NCBI RefSeq assembly: GCF_015353075.1
Contig: NZ_CP064191.1
Location: 372,001-436,000 of the forward strand
Length of the DNA: 64,000 bases
Direction: 5' to 3'
DNA from: Rhizobium sp. 007
GTDB taxonomy: Bacteria; Pseudomonadota; Alphaproteobacteria; Rhizobiales; Rhizobiaceae
How positions within the stretch are numbered: the stretch's first letter is position 1; every line of letters starts with the position of its first letter. Position numbers and translations under genes: made by a program. The notes below the pieces were generated by a model. It made no database searches. It worked only from the letters and a program-made list of their open reading frames with translations, and was not told the DNA's origin. Positions 27,151-36,722 of the stretch are shown piece by piece.

Positions 27151-28410
27151 TTGAAATTTGACAGTCAGCCGTCCTATTCATTGGGCCATCGCACACCTGC
27201 GAGGAGGGAAGCCGCGGCTAGCGAGATTGGTGCCAATGTGACGCTTGTCTCGCAATCAGCGCTTGGTGCGATCAACCGCGGTCGGGTGCTGCAAGCTTTG
27301 TATGATAATGGACCAAAAAGCCGAGCGGATCTCGCGCGGCTTGCTGGCGTCAACCGGACAACCATAACCGGCATCGTCCAGCCGATGATCGAGGAACAGC
27401 TTCTCGTAGAAGGGGATGCGGCGCCCTCTGATGTCAAAGGCGGCAAGCCTGCCCGTCCGCTTTATTTCAATCCCGATGCCCCGATGCTCGGAGCGGTACT
27501 CCTGCTGCCCGGCACGATACAGGCGTGCCTTGTGGCACTGACCGGGGAGATCAGAGCCGTTACGAAAGCTGAGTTCGACCCGTTTGGCGACAGGCAAGCG
27601 TTCATCGCGACTCTAACGAAAACGCTCACCTCCACGCTCTCTCATGCCCATCAAGCGCCTTTCGGGGTCGGCGTTGCCTCGGGTGGAATGATCGACAGTG
27701 ACAACGGCGTGATCCTCGCTGTCAACCTTGCGCCTGTACTGACAGGACTTCCCCTCGTGAACATATTGCAGGAACACTTCTCACTTCCAGTCGTCATCGA
27801 TCATCATCCGCGTGCCTTGCTTGTTGGGGACCGATGGTTTGGGCCTGGGCGTGGCCAACTGAACTTTGCGGCGATCTACACCGGGGAGGTTCTTGGCGGA
27901 GCCTTCTTCATTGATGGCAAAGTCTACCGTGGACTTGCCGGTTCCGGCGGCGAACTTGGCCACACCGTGGTTCAAATCGATGGCGAGCTCTGCAACTGCG
28001 GTAAACATGGCTGCTGGGAAACGGTGGCCGCCCTGCCCTGGCTGCGAAAGGAGGCTGCCCTCCTGGGTTTGCCGCAACCGGGCAGCATCACATGCGCTCG
28101 TCTGGTCAAAGAAGCAGAAGACGGATCGAAAGCGGCCGACGCGCTCCTCGATCGCTACACACGCAATGTGGCATTCGGCATCGTCAACCTGCAGCAAACG
28201 TTGTTCCTTAACTCCTACGTCCTCCATGGAGATGTTGCGGGCGGCGGGGCAAAGGCCGCCGAGCGCGTCAGGCAGCACGTCGAGCGGCTGGTGGTGAAGA
28301 GACCAAGCCAGGAGATCTCCATCACGGTGAACGGTATTGGCGAGGGCCACACGGCATTGCGCGGAGCCGCTGGTTTGGTGTTATCGAGCCACCTGAAGGT
28401 GGTGATTTAG
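27151..28410 (+). CDS. ROK family transcriptional regulator (NagC/XylR type)
   Basis: A protein of 419 residues from a TTG start at 27151; a GTG at about 27237 is an alternative. The N-terminal part holds a winged helix-turn-helix (SRADLARLAGVNRTTITGIV, about residues 56-76). The C-terminal part is a ROK sugar-binding domain with GSGGELGH and the zinc site CNCGKHGCWE. ROK regulators repress sugar genes and release DNA when a sugar or sugar phosphate binds. It is divergent from the ABC operon and shares its promoter region, so it is very likely the local repressor. Its partner sugar is probably the imported amino sugar. Confidence 0.92.
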   Translation: MKFDSQPSYSLGHRTPARREAAASEIGANVTLVSQSALGAINRGRVLQALYDNGPKSRADLARLAGVNRTTITGIVQPMIEEQLLVEGDAAPSDVKGGKPARPLYFNPDAPMLGAVLLLPGTIQACLVALTGEIRAVTKAEFDPFGDRQAFIATLTKTLTSTLSHAHQAPFGVGVASGGMIDSDNGVILAVNLAPVLTGLPLVNILQEHFSLPVVIDHHPRALLVGDRWFGPGRGQLNFAAIYTGEVLGGAFFIDGKVYRGLAGSGGELGHTVVQIDGELCNCGKHGCWETVAALPWLRKEAALLGLPQPGSITCARLVKEAEDGSKAADALLDRYTRNVAFGIVNLQQTLFLNSYVLHGDVAGGGAKAAERVRQHVERLVVKRPSQEISITVNGIGEGHTALRGAAGLVLSSHLKVVI

Positions 28411-28633
28411 GGCGATCGATGCGTGCGGCTCGGGCCGTAAGCAAGAGCGCGTCGCGGTCGTCAGCGGTCGCCAATCCAGATACCCAAGCGGTTTACAGCT
28501 AGATGGAAGACGACAGTGGCATTGGCCGGCCCCACGCGTATGAGAACGTAAGCTCGTGGCGTCGTTGCCGTGACGACGAAACGGAGCACGAGCGCCCCGC
28601 CTCGCCGGTCACTGGCGAAGAAACAGCGTCCGC

Positions 28634-29059
28634 TCAGCGGTTGGGCGTGAATGGCAGGAAGCCGACGAAGCCGGTGATTGTCCATGCACCATCGCCCTTC
28701 GTGCAGAAGAAAACGGACTGCCAGTTCAGTTTTCGTGAGCCGCCTTTCGCAAGGGCTATCGCATCATCGAAGGTCTTCCTTGCAGTGGCCGTGTGCCCTT
28801 CCACACGAATGTCCAGCATATTGGTCGCGCGGAAGAGAGCATCTCTCCGGTCCTCGGCATATCGGGTGGAGGCGGAGCGCCGGGCATCTTCCAGCCACGC
28901 ATCACGATAGGCTTCGACCGTTGGAAACCGGACCTCCCAGACTGCGGGATCAAGCGATCCTTTGGCATCCACTCCGCAAAAGCCGTCAAACTTGAAGGAA
29001 GGGGAAAAGATCGACCAGTCCTGCGCGACGAAACCATCGACATCTTTGCGCACAAGCAT
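28634..29059 (-). CDS. Hypothetical protein, possibly NTF2/SnoaL-like fold
   Basis: At least 141 residues in a frame that remains open upstream without an ATG. The upstream codons read GTDRHAIWE directly before the chosen methionine and look coding, so translation may start further up with a rare codon. The pattern of an N-terminal helix (RHAIWEMLVRKDVDGF), a middle region and a C-terminal strand pair (NWQSVFFCTKGDGAWTITGF) resembles small NTF2-like proteins. It is encoded opposite to its neighbours between the regulator and the kinase. Function is unknown; a role with the sugar genes is only suggested by position. Confidence 0.6.
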   Translation of the reverse strand: MLVRKDVDGFVAQDWSIFSPSFKFDGFCGVDAKGSLDPAVWEVRFPTVEAYRDAWLEDARRSASTRYAEDRRDALFRATNMLDIRVEGHTATARKTFDDAIALAKGGSRKLNWQSVFFCTKGDGAWTITGFVGFLPFTPNR

Positions 29060-29289
29060 TTCCCAAATGGCATGGCGGTCAGTGCCTACGGGAAAGGGTT
29101 TACATCGAAAGGCTTGAGAAACGTTCCTTGAGTTGAGGTCTATCCGCCGCTCTTTAATCGGTTCCCGATTGACATTCCAGTATGTTTGTGCGACGCACGC
29201 ACGAATAGAAAACGAGGAGCGAGCGCAGTCGGAGTGCGAAGGCAGAAGCCGTTGCCGCTGAATGACTAGCGTTCAGAAGAAGTGGGACC

Positions 29290-30174
29290 ATGACGATCTA
29301 CTTGGTTGGAATCGACGGCGGAGGTACGAGCTGTCGCGCGGCAGTTGCAGGTCCAGACGGTCGTATTCTCGCGCGCGGCCAATCCGGTCCAGCCAACATT
29401 CTCTCCGATCCGGATGCGGCGCTTCAGAATATTGCCGGTGCGACACGCGCCGCTTTCAACGAGGCAGGTCTCGATCCCGACGGTATTGCATCAGCGCGTG
29501 CGGTTCTCGGGGTCGCTGGTCACAATGTCGGCAACGCCGTTCACCACGTGAAGCAGCGGTTGCCTTTTGCCGAAGCCGACATCGAGTCCGACGGGCTGAT
29601 CGCGCTTCAGGGTGCGCTTGGCGATAAGGACGGCGTCGTCGCCATTTTGGGAACTGGCACGATCTACATCTCACGGCACCGCGAAAAGGTGACCTATACT
29701 GGCGGGTGGGGCTTCACTGTCGGCGACCTTGGCAGTGGTGCCCGCATTGGACATGCACTTCTGCAAGAAAGCCTGCTGGCCTATGATGGCATCCACGACG
29801 TCTCCCCTTTGATCTCTTCCGTTCTCACGGAATTCAACAACGATCCGCGGGAGCTTGTCGAGTTTGCGCGCCAGGCAAAACCCGGCGCATTCGGTCGCTA
29901 TGCGCCGCGCGTGTTCGAGTTCGGTGAGCGAGGCGATGCCGTTGCGGTGCGTCTGTTGAAAGATGCCGCTATTTCTGTTGACGAGGCGCTCGACCTTTTG
30001 GTCGCGCGAGGAACGAAGAAGATTTGCCTGCTTGGCGGATTGGGGCCTTTCTATCCTTCCTGGATCGCCTCACGGCATCAAGAGCTTCTGGCTAAGCCCG
30101 AGGGCGATGCACTTACCGGGGCTGTGGCACTCGCGCTCGCTCGCTTCGGGCGTTGCCAGGAGGCGATCGCATGA
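29290..30174 (+). CDS. BadF/BadG/BcrA/BcrD-type sugar kinase (N-acetylglucosamine kinase-like)
   Basis: A protein of 294 residues. The N-terminal phosphate loop YLVGIDGGGTSCRAAVAG is the ASKHA-fold signature. A second loop, VAILGTGTIYIS, and a GGWGFTVGDLGSGARIG adenosine-site stretch follow. This family includes eukaryotic-type GlcNAc kinases. It probably phosphorylates the imported amino sugar at C6 in the cytoplasm, feeding the deaminase and deacetylase genes downstream. Its stop overlaps the start of the GntR regulator gene (ATGA), so both belong to one rightward operon. The exact sugar is inferred from neighbours. Confidence 0.88.
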   Translation: MTIYLVGIDGGGTSCRAAVAGPDGRILARGQSGPANILSDPDAALQNIAGATRAAFNEAGLDPDGIASARAVLGVAGHNVGNAVHHVKQRLPFAEADIESDGLIALQGALGDKDGVVAILGTGTIYISRHREKVTYTGGWGFTVGDLGSGARIGHALLQESLLAYDGIHDVSPLISSVLTEFNNDPRELVEFARQAKPGAFGRYAPRVFEFGERGDAVAVRLLKDAAISVDEALDLLVARGTKKICLLGGLGPFYPSWIASRHQELLAKPEGDALTGAVALALARFGRCQEAIA

Positions 30175-30935
30175 GTGACAGGCTTGCGGCGATCCTTCCA
30201 TGCGGGGGCGTAATCCCCAAGGGTGCCGGACCGCTGTACCACAGACTTCGCCGATTGCTCGAAGAGGCGATCCTGTCGGGGAAACTCAGTCACGGCGATG
30301 TTCTCTATCCCGAGCGGGATCTGGCCGAGCATGCCCAGGTTAGCCGTGTCACCGTCCGCAAAGCAATCGACCATCTCGTCCGCGATGGTTTTCTGGTGCG
30401 GCGTCCCGGTTCAGGCACCTTCGTTGCTCGATCGGCCTGCCGGGTAGATCAGCCTATGTCGCGCGCGGTCCTTTTGACAGAGGAGGTCTTCTGGCGCGGC
30501 TCTAACACTGAAGTCGAGTGGATGGAGCGCAGCATTTCCCATCCTGCTCCAGAGGAAATGATGACGCTCGGGCTGTCCGCCGATAATCGAGTAGCGCGCT
30601 TCATCCGCTTGCGAAGATCCGCAGGTCTGGCCCTTGCAATAGAACGCACTTGCATTTCCGCAGAGTTCCTGCCCGACCCGGTCAACGTTACCGCCTCGAT
30701 TTACAAAGCGCTCGAAGACGCAAATGTCGGGCCGGTGCGGGCGATCCAGCGCATTTTCGCCTGCAATATCCAGGAGCCGGATGCCAGCATGCTCGGCGTC
30801 ACTATTGGAGCGGCCGGTCTGTTGACCAAACGGGTCGCCTATCTTCATTCGGGCCGCGCGGTTGAATTTACCCGCTCACTCTATCGAGGCGACGCCGACG
30901 CCTTCGTCACCGAATTCACGATTTCAGGAAACTGA
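30171..30935 (+). CDS. GntR family transcriptional regulator, HutC/UTRA type
   Basis: A protein of 254 residues; start MSDRLAAI chosen because it overlaps the kinase stop. The winged helix-turn-helix spans about residues 25-85 (YPERDLAEHAQVSRVTVRKA then DHLVRDGFLVRRPGSGTFV). The rest is a UTRA ligand domain. NagR/YvoA proteins of this class sense GlcN6P or GlcNAc6P and repress amino-sugar genes, which fits the surrounding kinase, SIS and NagA genes. It is the second regulator of the island, besides the ROK protein. Confidence 0.9.
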   Translation: MSDRLAAILPCGGVIPKGAGPLYHRLRRLLEEAILSGKLSHGDVLYPERDLAEHAQVSRVTVRKAIDHLVRDGFLVRRPGSGTFVARSACRVDQPMSRAVLLTEEVFWRGSNTEVEWMERSISHPAPEEMMTLGLSADNRVARFIRLRRSAGLALAIERTCISAEFLPDPVNVTASIYKALEDANVGPVRAIQRIFACNIQEPDASMLGVTIGAAGLLTKRVAYLHSGRAVEFTRSLYRGDADAFVTEFTISGN

Positions 30936-30961
30936 AGAGCTTCTCAACAAAGGATTCCACC

Positions 30962-31996
30962 ATGCAGACCATTGTGCAGACGAACATGCGGCGGGAAATC
31001 GCCGAGATTCCGGAAGCTGCTGCCAGATTGCTCGATCGCGCGGCGAAAGATTTCGCGGCCTCAGGTGCAGCTTTGCGCGCCAAGGATCCGGCATTCGTCG
31101 TGACGATCGCGCGCGGCTCCTCCGACCATGCCGCCTTGTTCCTGAAATATGCTATCGAGCTCACCGCAAAATTACCTGTCGCTTCGATCGGGCCATCGCT
31201 CGCGTCGATTTACGGCACCGAGTTGAAGCTTGGCCGCAGCGCTGCTATTGCGATCTCGCAGTCGGGCAAAAGTCCCGACATCGTCGCGTTGGCTGACGCA
31301 GCAACGCGCGCCGGCGCCGCTTCGATCGCGCTAACCAACACACTGCCCTCGCCGCTTGCTGATGCCTGCAACCACTCTTTGGACATTCTGGCTGGGCCGG
31401 AAAATGCGGTAGCCGCCACCAAGTCCTATGTTAACTCCATCGTTGCAGGCCTTGCAGTGCTGAGCGAGTGGACGGGAGACGCTGCGCTGAAACGCGCGGT
31501 GGCGGATCTACCCAGGCACTTTGCCGAAGCGGTGAAGCTCGAATGGCTGGAATTTTCCGCCGACGCGGGTGACGCCGACTCCATCTATGTGTTGGGTCGC
31601 GGGCCGGCACTGGCGATCGCCAGCGAAGCGGCTTTGAAGTTCAAGGAGACGACCGGGATTCATGCCGAAGCCTTTTCCGCGGCGGAAGTGTTGCATGGAC
31701 CCGTCGCACTCGTCGGCACCCGCTTCCCAGTGTTGGCGCTTGCCGCCCGCGACGCCGCCGAAGGCTCGGTCGCCGAGATTGCCGATGCCCTGAGTGCCAA
31801 GGGCGCGATTGTGCATATCACGTCGGCGCGGGCGACGAGGGCAAAGCCCCTGCCCTTCGTCGAGACCGGCCACCCGATCACCGACGCGCTGGCGCTGGTG
31901 CTTCCATTTTACGTTTTTGTCGAAGCCTGGTCGCGCTCCCGTGGCCACAATCCGGACGCACCCGCCCATCTGAAGAAGGTCACGGAAACCCGATGA
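30962..31996 (+). CDS. SIS-domain sugar-phosphate isomerase (glucosamine-6-phosphate deaminase-like)
   Basis: A protein of 344 residues with two SIS domains, like the isomerase half of GlmS or the NagB-II/AgaS group. Motifs include ARGSSDHAALFLKY, ISQSGKSPDIVALADAATRA and ENAVAATKSYVNSI in the first half and GRGPALAIASEAALKFKETT in the second. It probably converts GlcN6P to fructose-6-phosphate and ammonia. The gene lies 26 bases after the GntR gene and overlaps the next gene (nagA) by four bases, so it is part of the operon. No glutaminase domain is present, which separates it from GlmS proper. Confidence 0.88.
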   Translation: MQTIVQTNMRREIAEIPEAAARLLDRAAKDFAASGAALRAKDPAFVVTIARGSSDHAALFLKYAIELTAKLPVASIGPSLASIYGTELKLGRSAAIAISQSGKSPDIVALADAATRAGAASIALTNTLPSPLADACNHSLDILAGPENAVAATKSYVNSIVAGLAVLSEWTGDAALKRAVADLPRHFAEAVKLEWLEFSADAGDADSIYVLGRGPALAIASEAALKFKETTGIHAEAFSAAEVLHGPVALVGTRFPVLALAARDAAEGSVAEIADALSAKGAIVHITSARATRAKPLPFVETGHPITDALALVLPFYVFVEAWSRSRGHNPDAPAHLKKVTETR

Positions 31997-33093
31997 ATGT
32001 GAAAAGAAAGATCACGGGCGCGCGAATCTTCGACGACATGAAATGGCATGACGGTCCCGCGCTTGTTGTCGAGGCAGGGCTTGTCGACTCTATCGTTCCT
32101 GCAAATTCTCTCGACGATCGCGGCGAAAATGTTGACGCGCGTGGGCTCATTCTCCTGTCAGTCTTCACCGACCTGCAGGTTGATGGCGGCGGCGCCCTCT
32201 TCAATGAGCAGCCGAGGTGCGAGGGCATCCGGCAGATCTGCGCAGCCCACGCGCGGTTCGACACGACGGCATTGCTGCCGATCCTGATCACCGACACGCG
32301 CGAGATGACAACCGCCGCCATAAAGGCCGGCATCGAGGCGAAGGCCGCTGGCGTGCCCGGCTTCCTGGGGCTGCATCTCGAGGGTCCGCACCTCTCTTTG
32401 GCGAGGAAAGGTGCGCATGACATCGCTGACCTGCATGAGGCCGCTGGGCTGCCTGATGGTAACGCTCGCGCCAGAAAATGTAACCCAGGTGAAGGTTCTT
32501 GCCGATGCCGGCGTCGTCGTCTGCCTCGGACACACGGATGCCGGCTTCGAGACGGCCTGCGCCTATGCCAAGGTGGAAGCGCGCGCCGTCACACATCTCT
32601 TCAATGCCATCAGCGGCCTTGGCCACCGTGAACCGGGCGTCGTCGGCGCCGCGCTGGCGACCGGGACGCTGGATGCAGGGATGATCGCCGCCGGCTTCCA
32701 TGTCGATCCGGCGGCGATGGGCATCGCGATCCGCGGCAAGCAGGGTCCCGGGCAGATCTTCCTGGTGACCGATGCGATGTCGACGATCGGCGCCGACATG
32801 ACGCGCTTCCTGAACGGTGGCGAGATCATGCACGAGGGCGGGCGGCTGACGCTTTCCGACGGCACGCTCGCTGGCGCTGACATCGACATGCTTCGCGCCG
32901 TCGCAGTCTTTGAGGAGATGCTGCGCTGCCTCCCGTCCGCTTCGTACATGAAAAGATTGGCCTGCCGGTGGAGGAAGCGTTTCGCATGGCGTCGGTCTAT
33001 CTTGCCGAGGCCATGGTCATTGCCGCACGCAAGGGCCGGCTGGTGCCCGGAGCTGATGCGGATTTTGTCTTGCTGACGCCGAGCTTGAGTTGA
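31993..33093 (+). pseudogene. nagA: N-acetylglucosamine-6-phosphate deacetylase, frameshifted
   Basis: The ATG at 31993 overlaps the SIS gene stop. The family pattern is clear across three frames: LHLEGPHLSLARKGAHD (residues about 125-142), then after a frame change MVTLAPENVT, LGHTDAG, THLFNAISGLGHREPG, LVTDAMSTIG and LADGT-like LSDGTLAGADID, then after a second change GLPVEEAFRMASVYLAEAM and GRLVPGADADFVLL, ending at 33093. The metal and catalytic residues (E of EGPH, the two His, D of TDAM) are all present. Between KGAHD and LMVTLAPEN about 14 residues are missing relative to the family, so the first break is a small deletion. The second, near 32925, looks like a single extra base. The product should remove acetate from GlcNAc6P. 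As written it cannot be made whole. Confidence 0.85.
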
Positions 33094-33318
33094 AGTCAAG
33101 CATAGCTGGGCGAAAAGTATTCGATGCGAACGCTCCAGGTGTAATTTGAGTTCGGGAATTTCGTGGTTTCCGTCCTCGACAGCGGAGAAGATGCACTGTG
33201 CTGGATGGGAACTGGCAGTGCGCCTTAGCTGAATGCATTCCCCATCTCAGCAACCGTGTTTCCAGTCGTCGGTCGCTGGCGGGTCGCGGTCTTACGACGA
33301 ACTGGATCGATTTTTGCC

Positions 33319-33519
33319 ATGACGACAAGGATGCTTCCGCCATTTGAAAAGACCTGCCTTTTATGGATATCGCGAGGCAGGACTCTCGCTGAAATCGCCT
33401 TGATTGAGGGCAAGAGCATTGCCGAAATCGAGCTTTACCTGAAGCGTGCGCTTGTCTCGCTCGATGCAAAATCGATAAAGGAGGCGCTTGAGAAGGTGAA
33501 CCTCTTCAAGTCCGATTGA
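33319..33519 (+). CDS. Small LuxR-type helix-turn-helix protein
   Basis: A protein of 66 residues from ATG 33319 (an upstream ATG at 33256 is also in frame). The sequence LPPFEKTCLLWISRGRTLAE followed by IALIEGKSIAEIELYLKRAL follows the GerE/LuxR HTH pattern, in which an E..CL.W...GKT..EIA..LG.S..TV..HL. arrangement is usual. Only the DNA-binding domain is present. Such short HTH proteins are frequent on rhizobial plasmids, but their targets are unknown. It stands alone, after the nagA remnant and before the plasmid-backbone block. Confidence 0.6.
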   Translation: MTTRMLPPFEKTCLLWISRGRTLAEIALIEGKSIAEIELYLKRALVSLDAKSIKEALEKVNLFKSD

Positions 33520-33782
33520 ATTGAGCATCGCTGCCCGGCGCTTGACGCGTTCAGCCGCGGCTTGAGCACGCGCATTGAGCCGGCGTTTGCCTTTGGCATG
33601 CCGCTTGCGAGCTGCAGGCCGCAAGGGAGGCTTCGCCGCGGCGGACCAGAGCATTGCATGATCCGACAATTGTCAGACCGCGCCCTTGCCGCCTTTGCTC
33701 TTCGCGGCGGGCCGAAGGGTGCCCGCGAAACGACGGGTAAGGCAAGGCAATGGAGGTCGATCGCTGTGCGATCGGGAGAAAA

Positions 33783-34760
33783 ATGAAAAGAAGAGAGATA
33801 GAGGCGCTGCGCAGCCAAGTGAGCTGCGCGGCAGTTCTGGAACAGGCGAGCTTCGCCATCGATTTCAAGGAAAGTACACGGCGTGCGGTCAAGTTTCGCC
33901 GTGGCGCTGAGATCATCATCGTCACACATGAGGGGCGCGGATGGTTCGATCCGTTGAGCGATGCGAAAGGCGATGTGTTCGGGCTGGTCGAGCATCTCGA
34001 TAATGTCGGTTTTCTCGAAGGTGCCGAAAGGGTCGCGGATCTCGTCGGTTTTGCGATCACGGAACCGGAGTGGCAGCCTCCGAGGCCGGATGGAGGATAC
34101 GACCTCACTCTTTCGGAGCGTTGGCAGGCTCGCCGTCGCCCTTGGTCCGGCTCATCGACATGGCGTTACCTTGATTGTGAGCGTTGCCTGCCGCCGCCTT
34201 TGCTCCGGATGGCGATCAAAGCTGACCTTCTTCGGGAAGGCCCACATGGCAGCATGTGGGCAGCTCATACGGACGGTGCCGGACTTGTGACCGGCTGGGA
34301 AGCGCGAGGACCGCAATACAGGGGCTTCGCGTCTGGAGGAACGAAGGTCCTCTTCCGTCTGGGGTCAGATACTGCGTTGCGCCTGGCCGTCACGGAAGCC
34401 GCGATCGACGCCCTGAGTCTTGCGGCCATCGAGGGGGTGCGCGACGGCACACTCTATCTCAGCACTGGCGGCGGATGGTCGCCGGCCACGCAAACCGCGC
34501 TGCGGCAAATGGCCTCCCGGCCTGGCACCCGGTTGGTCGCTGCGACGGACGCCAATTCCCAAGGTAATATGTTTGCCGAGCGGTTGCGGGCGCTTGCGGA
34601 GGATGCCGGCTGCGACTGGTCGCGGCTTCGCCCGCCCGAGATGGACTGGAACGAGACCCTGAAGATCAGGGAGAAGGAAACCAGGGAAAGAAAGGATGGA
34701 GGCGTGCCGCATCCGCGCCGCCCGCGTCAAGGGGGTTCGCCCGGCGGATCCGGCCCTTGA
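33783..34760 (+). CDS. DUF3991 and Toprim domain protein
   Basis: A protein of 325 residues starting at MKRREIEALRSQ. The N-terminal part (to about residue 110) fits the DUF3991/primase-zinc-finger-like region with FRRGAEIIIVTHEGRGWFDP. The C-terminal part is Toprim-like, with the acidic motifs VTEAAIDALSLAAIEG and VAATDANSQGN. Toprim proteins of this type are common on rhizobial plasmids and are presumed to act in DNA replication or processing; the precise role is not established. It is the only clearly intact gene of the backbone block between 33.5 and 39.3 kb. The C-terminal tail is rich in Arg, Gly and Pro. Confidence 0.75.
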   Translation: MKRREIEALRSQVSCAAVLEQASFAIDFKESTRRAVKFRRGAEIIIVTHEGRGWFDPLSDAKGDVFGLVEHLDNVGFLEGAERVADLVGFAITEPEWQPPRPDGGYDLTLSERWQARRRPWSGSSTWRYLDCERCLPPPLLRMAIKADLLREGPHGSMWAAHTDGAGLVTGWEARGPQYRGFASGGTKVLFRLGSDTALRLAVTEAAIDALSLAAIEGVRDGTLYLSTGGGWSPATQTALRQMASRPGTRLVAATDANSQGNMFAERLRALAEDAGCDWSRLRPPEMDWNETLKIREKETRERKDGGVPHPRRPRQGGSPGGSGP

Positions 34761-34873
34761 CCCGGACGGTCGCGATGCCGTCAGCTCGGAAGGAGTCATG
34801 AAGGACTGAAGAGGATGGCGAGGTCGAGTGGACGGCGCGGCACTTCGGTCCGAAAACGCGCAAGGAGCCGCAG

Positions 34874-35146
34874 GTGATCCCCTCTCCCGCAATCCGTAAG
34901 GTTTTTCAGGGCGTCGCAAGCCGCCCGCAAATGTTTCGCATGTTCGATCGCCACGCCAGCGCCCGAACCGTTGGAACGGTGATGCCGCGCCCTTCTACTC
35001 AGGCGAATGGTTGGAGATCGGCGAGACCGAACATGCTGGAGAGCGCCGTCGGCGAAACCGACTATCCCTCGCTCGCGCGCTGCGCCCAGTACGCTCACTT
35101 CACCCCAGAGTATGTGATCCGGGCGATTTGGGCCGACCTCCAGTGA
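34874..35146 (+). pseudogene. DUF1419 protein, N-terminal remnant
   Basis: The frame begins IRKVFQGVASRPQMFRMFDR and then, after a one-base loss near 34965, continues in a second frame as NRWNGDAAPFYSGEWLEIGE. This order fits the N-terminus of rhizobial DUF1419 proteins. After about 35040 the family match ends and an unrelated open stretch (YPSLARCAQYAHFTPEYVIR) runs to a stop at 35146. The gene is therefore truncated and frameshifted. DUF1419 has no known function but is a regular member of rhizobial plasmid backbones. Confidence 0.5.
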
Positions 35147-35148
35147 GT

Positions 35149-35467
35149 GGTTCGGCAAAACTGACGGCTATCGCTATACCACCATGGTCCAGCGCACGGG
35201 CGCGAACTTCGAGATCGATCTCGCCGTCACGGTGACGCCGCCCGGCGCTGTCTCCCGCCTCGAACACGCACTTGACGACTGCGACGGGGAACAGGAGCGC
35301 TATCGTCACCGCCTGGATGAAGCCCGTAGGCGCCTTATCTCCTACCAGTCACGCCGGGATGGCGAATGTGCTTCGCGAGTGAATTGGCCGAAAAGCGTCG
35401 TCAGCTCAGGCAGGTTGAGACGGAGCTCGCAGCCGAGGCGCGCGAGGCAGGTGCGGGTACCATATAA
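35149..35467 (+). pseudogene. C-terminal remnant of a large plasmid helicase/methylase-type protein
   Basis: The pieces YRYTTMVQRTGANFEIDLAV and RLEHALDDCDGEQERYRHRL followed in a second frame by FASELAEKRRQLRQVETELA resemble the coiled C-terminal tail of very large DEAD/DEAH helicase-like proteins of rhizobial plasmids, in which a RIGG/YE..I hydrophobic strand region precedes a helical E-R-rich end. The catalytic part is absent. A frame change occurs near 35370. The identification is tentative because only the tail is present. Confidence 0.35.
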
Positions 35468-35532
35468 GCTGCCTAATTTTGAAAGCGGTGCAGCATACGC
35501 ATAGGTGCATTGCACAATAAATGTTTTTCATC

Positions 35533-35549
35533 TGATCAAAATATGATCA
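35533..35549. repeat. Inverted repeat TGATCA-5-TGATCA
   Basis: Two TGATCA words separated by AAATA lie in the AT-rich gap between the helicase remnant and the endonuclease/exonuclease/phosphatase gene. Each word is itself palindromic. This could be a protein binding site. No gene start close by makes its role clear. Confidence 0.35.
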
Positions 35550-35638
35550 TAGTGCTTATAGCTGATGCACATGGCGATCTCCTCCCAGTTCCGCCGCACC
35601 AGCTGTTCCCCTCTGGAGGTTTTTGACCTTCACACTTC

Positions 35639-35670
35639 ATGGGCCTCGGTTTTCCGATGGCCCATTTTTT
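35639..35670 (+). terminator. Rho-independent terminator
   Basis: ATGGGCCTCGG (35639-35649) pairs with CCGATGGCCCAT (35654-35665) with one bulge, around a TTTT loop, and a run of T residues follows to 35670. It would stop rightward transcription coming from the decayed backbone genes before it meets the leftward gene at 35711. Confidence 0.7.
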
Positions 35671-35710
35671 CTATCGCCGACGACTAGGCTGTCCCTATTG
35701 CGACCGAGCC

Positions 35711-36642
35711 TCACCTGGGGTCGGCATCGTCCAAATAGTCCTTGACGCTAATCTTGATTATATAGTGATCCGACAGGAATCGATCGTGAGCCGTCAAATC
35801 AGATGACCGCAACACGTATTGCCTAGTGTAGCGAAATTCCGGACGATCAACTGCCACGAAGGCTCTGTCGAACGGCGCTTCCTTGTATTGCGCGCTCCAA
35901 TACGTCGCACTGTCGTTATTGTTGAGATCGATAAAGCCGCCATCGATGAATGCCTCGATCGCGGGCTCAGCGTTGTTGAGAATGTTGGTATCACCGATCA
36001 ACACCAAGGTTGCGTCAATCTCCGCTCGGACGCTCTCAATTGCTGCGCAGAGGCTGACAGCTTCTTTCCCTCTGACCCTTCGGCTCTGGGTGATGCCGCC
36101 ATAATTTGACTTCATGTGCAGCGGCACCAGGCCAAGCCTCCGTTTCTCCGGAAGTTGCTGCCAGTCACCATTTTCCGCGCGTCGCCAGACAAGAATTTCC
36201 GAGCTGAAGCTGAAAAGATGAGGCTTGCGATCCCAGAGCGCGTCCTCGGCATCTTCATGACTAACTTCCAAAGCCGTGACCTTGCCGAGGGTCAAGCGTT
36301 TTGTGTTCCACATCACAGCACACAGCTGCGATTTATCTCCAGCCTGGCGGTTGGGGACGATTTCGTATGCCCAAGGATCATCCAGATGTTCTTCCAAGAG
36401 GTAACACACCACATCCAGGTCGGCGTTCCTGCGTTCTGATCGTGCATGACTTTGTATGACCGGTTGATTTTCCCCCAACCTAACTTCCGCGTCAGTGGGA
36501 GTCAGGTAGACCTCTTGGAGCGCAATGAAATCCCTGACATCTCGATGTGATCGGCAAGAGCGAAAGCACTCTGCTTTCGTTCCGCGCGCGGCGCGCCGCT
36601 AAGATGCTCAATATTCCAGCTCGCAATCTGCAGAAATCCCAT
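35711..36642 (-). pseudogene. Endonuclease/exonuclease/phosphatase family protein, frameshifted
   Basis: The start at 36642 opens with FLQIASWNIEHLSGAPRAER, the usual first strand of the family with the catalytic Asn. At about 36535 one base is missing. The other frame continues DFIALQEVYLTP with the metal-binding Glu. Later motifs GDTNILNNAE and LSDHYIIKI supply the Asp/Asn and the terminal Asp-His pair. All catalytic residues are thus present, and only one frameshift keeps the protein of about 310 residues from being complete. The substrate, DNA or otherwise, is unknown. It is transcribed against the neighbouring plasmid genes. Confidence 0.75.
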
Positions 36643-36722
36643 AGTCCCCTCCTGTGGTGGTTGGCTAATCTATACGCATTCTCATATTCTCGTTGTGACA
36701 GCGCCGGCAGTGAGCCGCCCAG

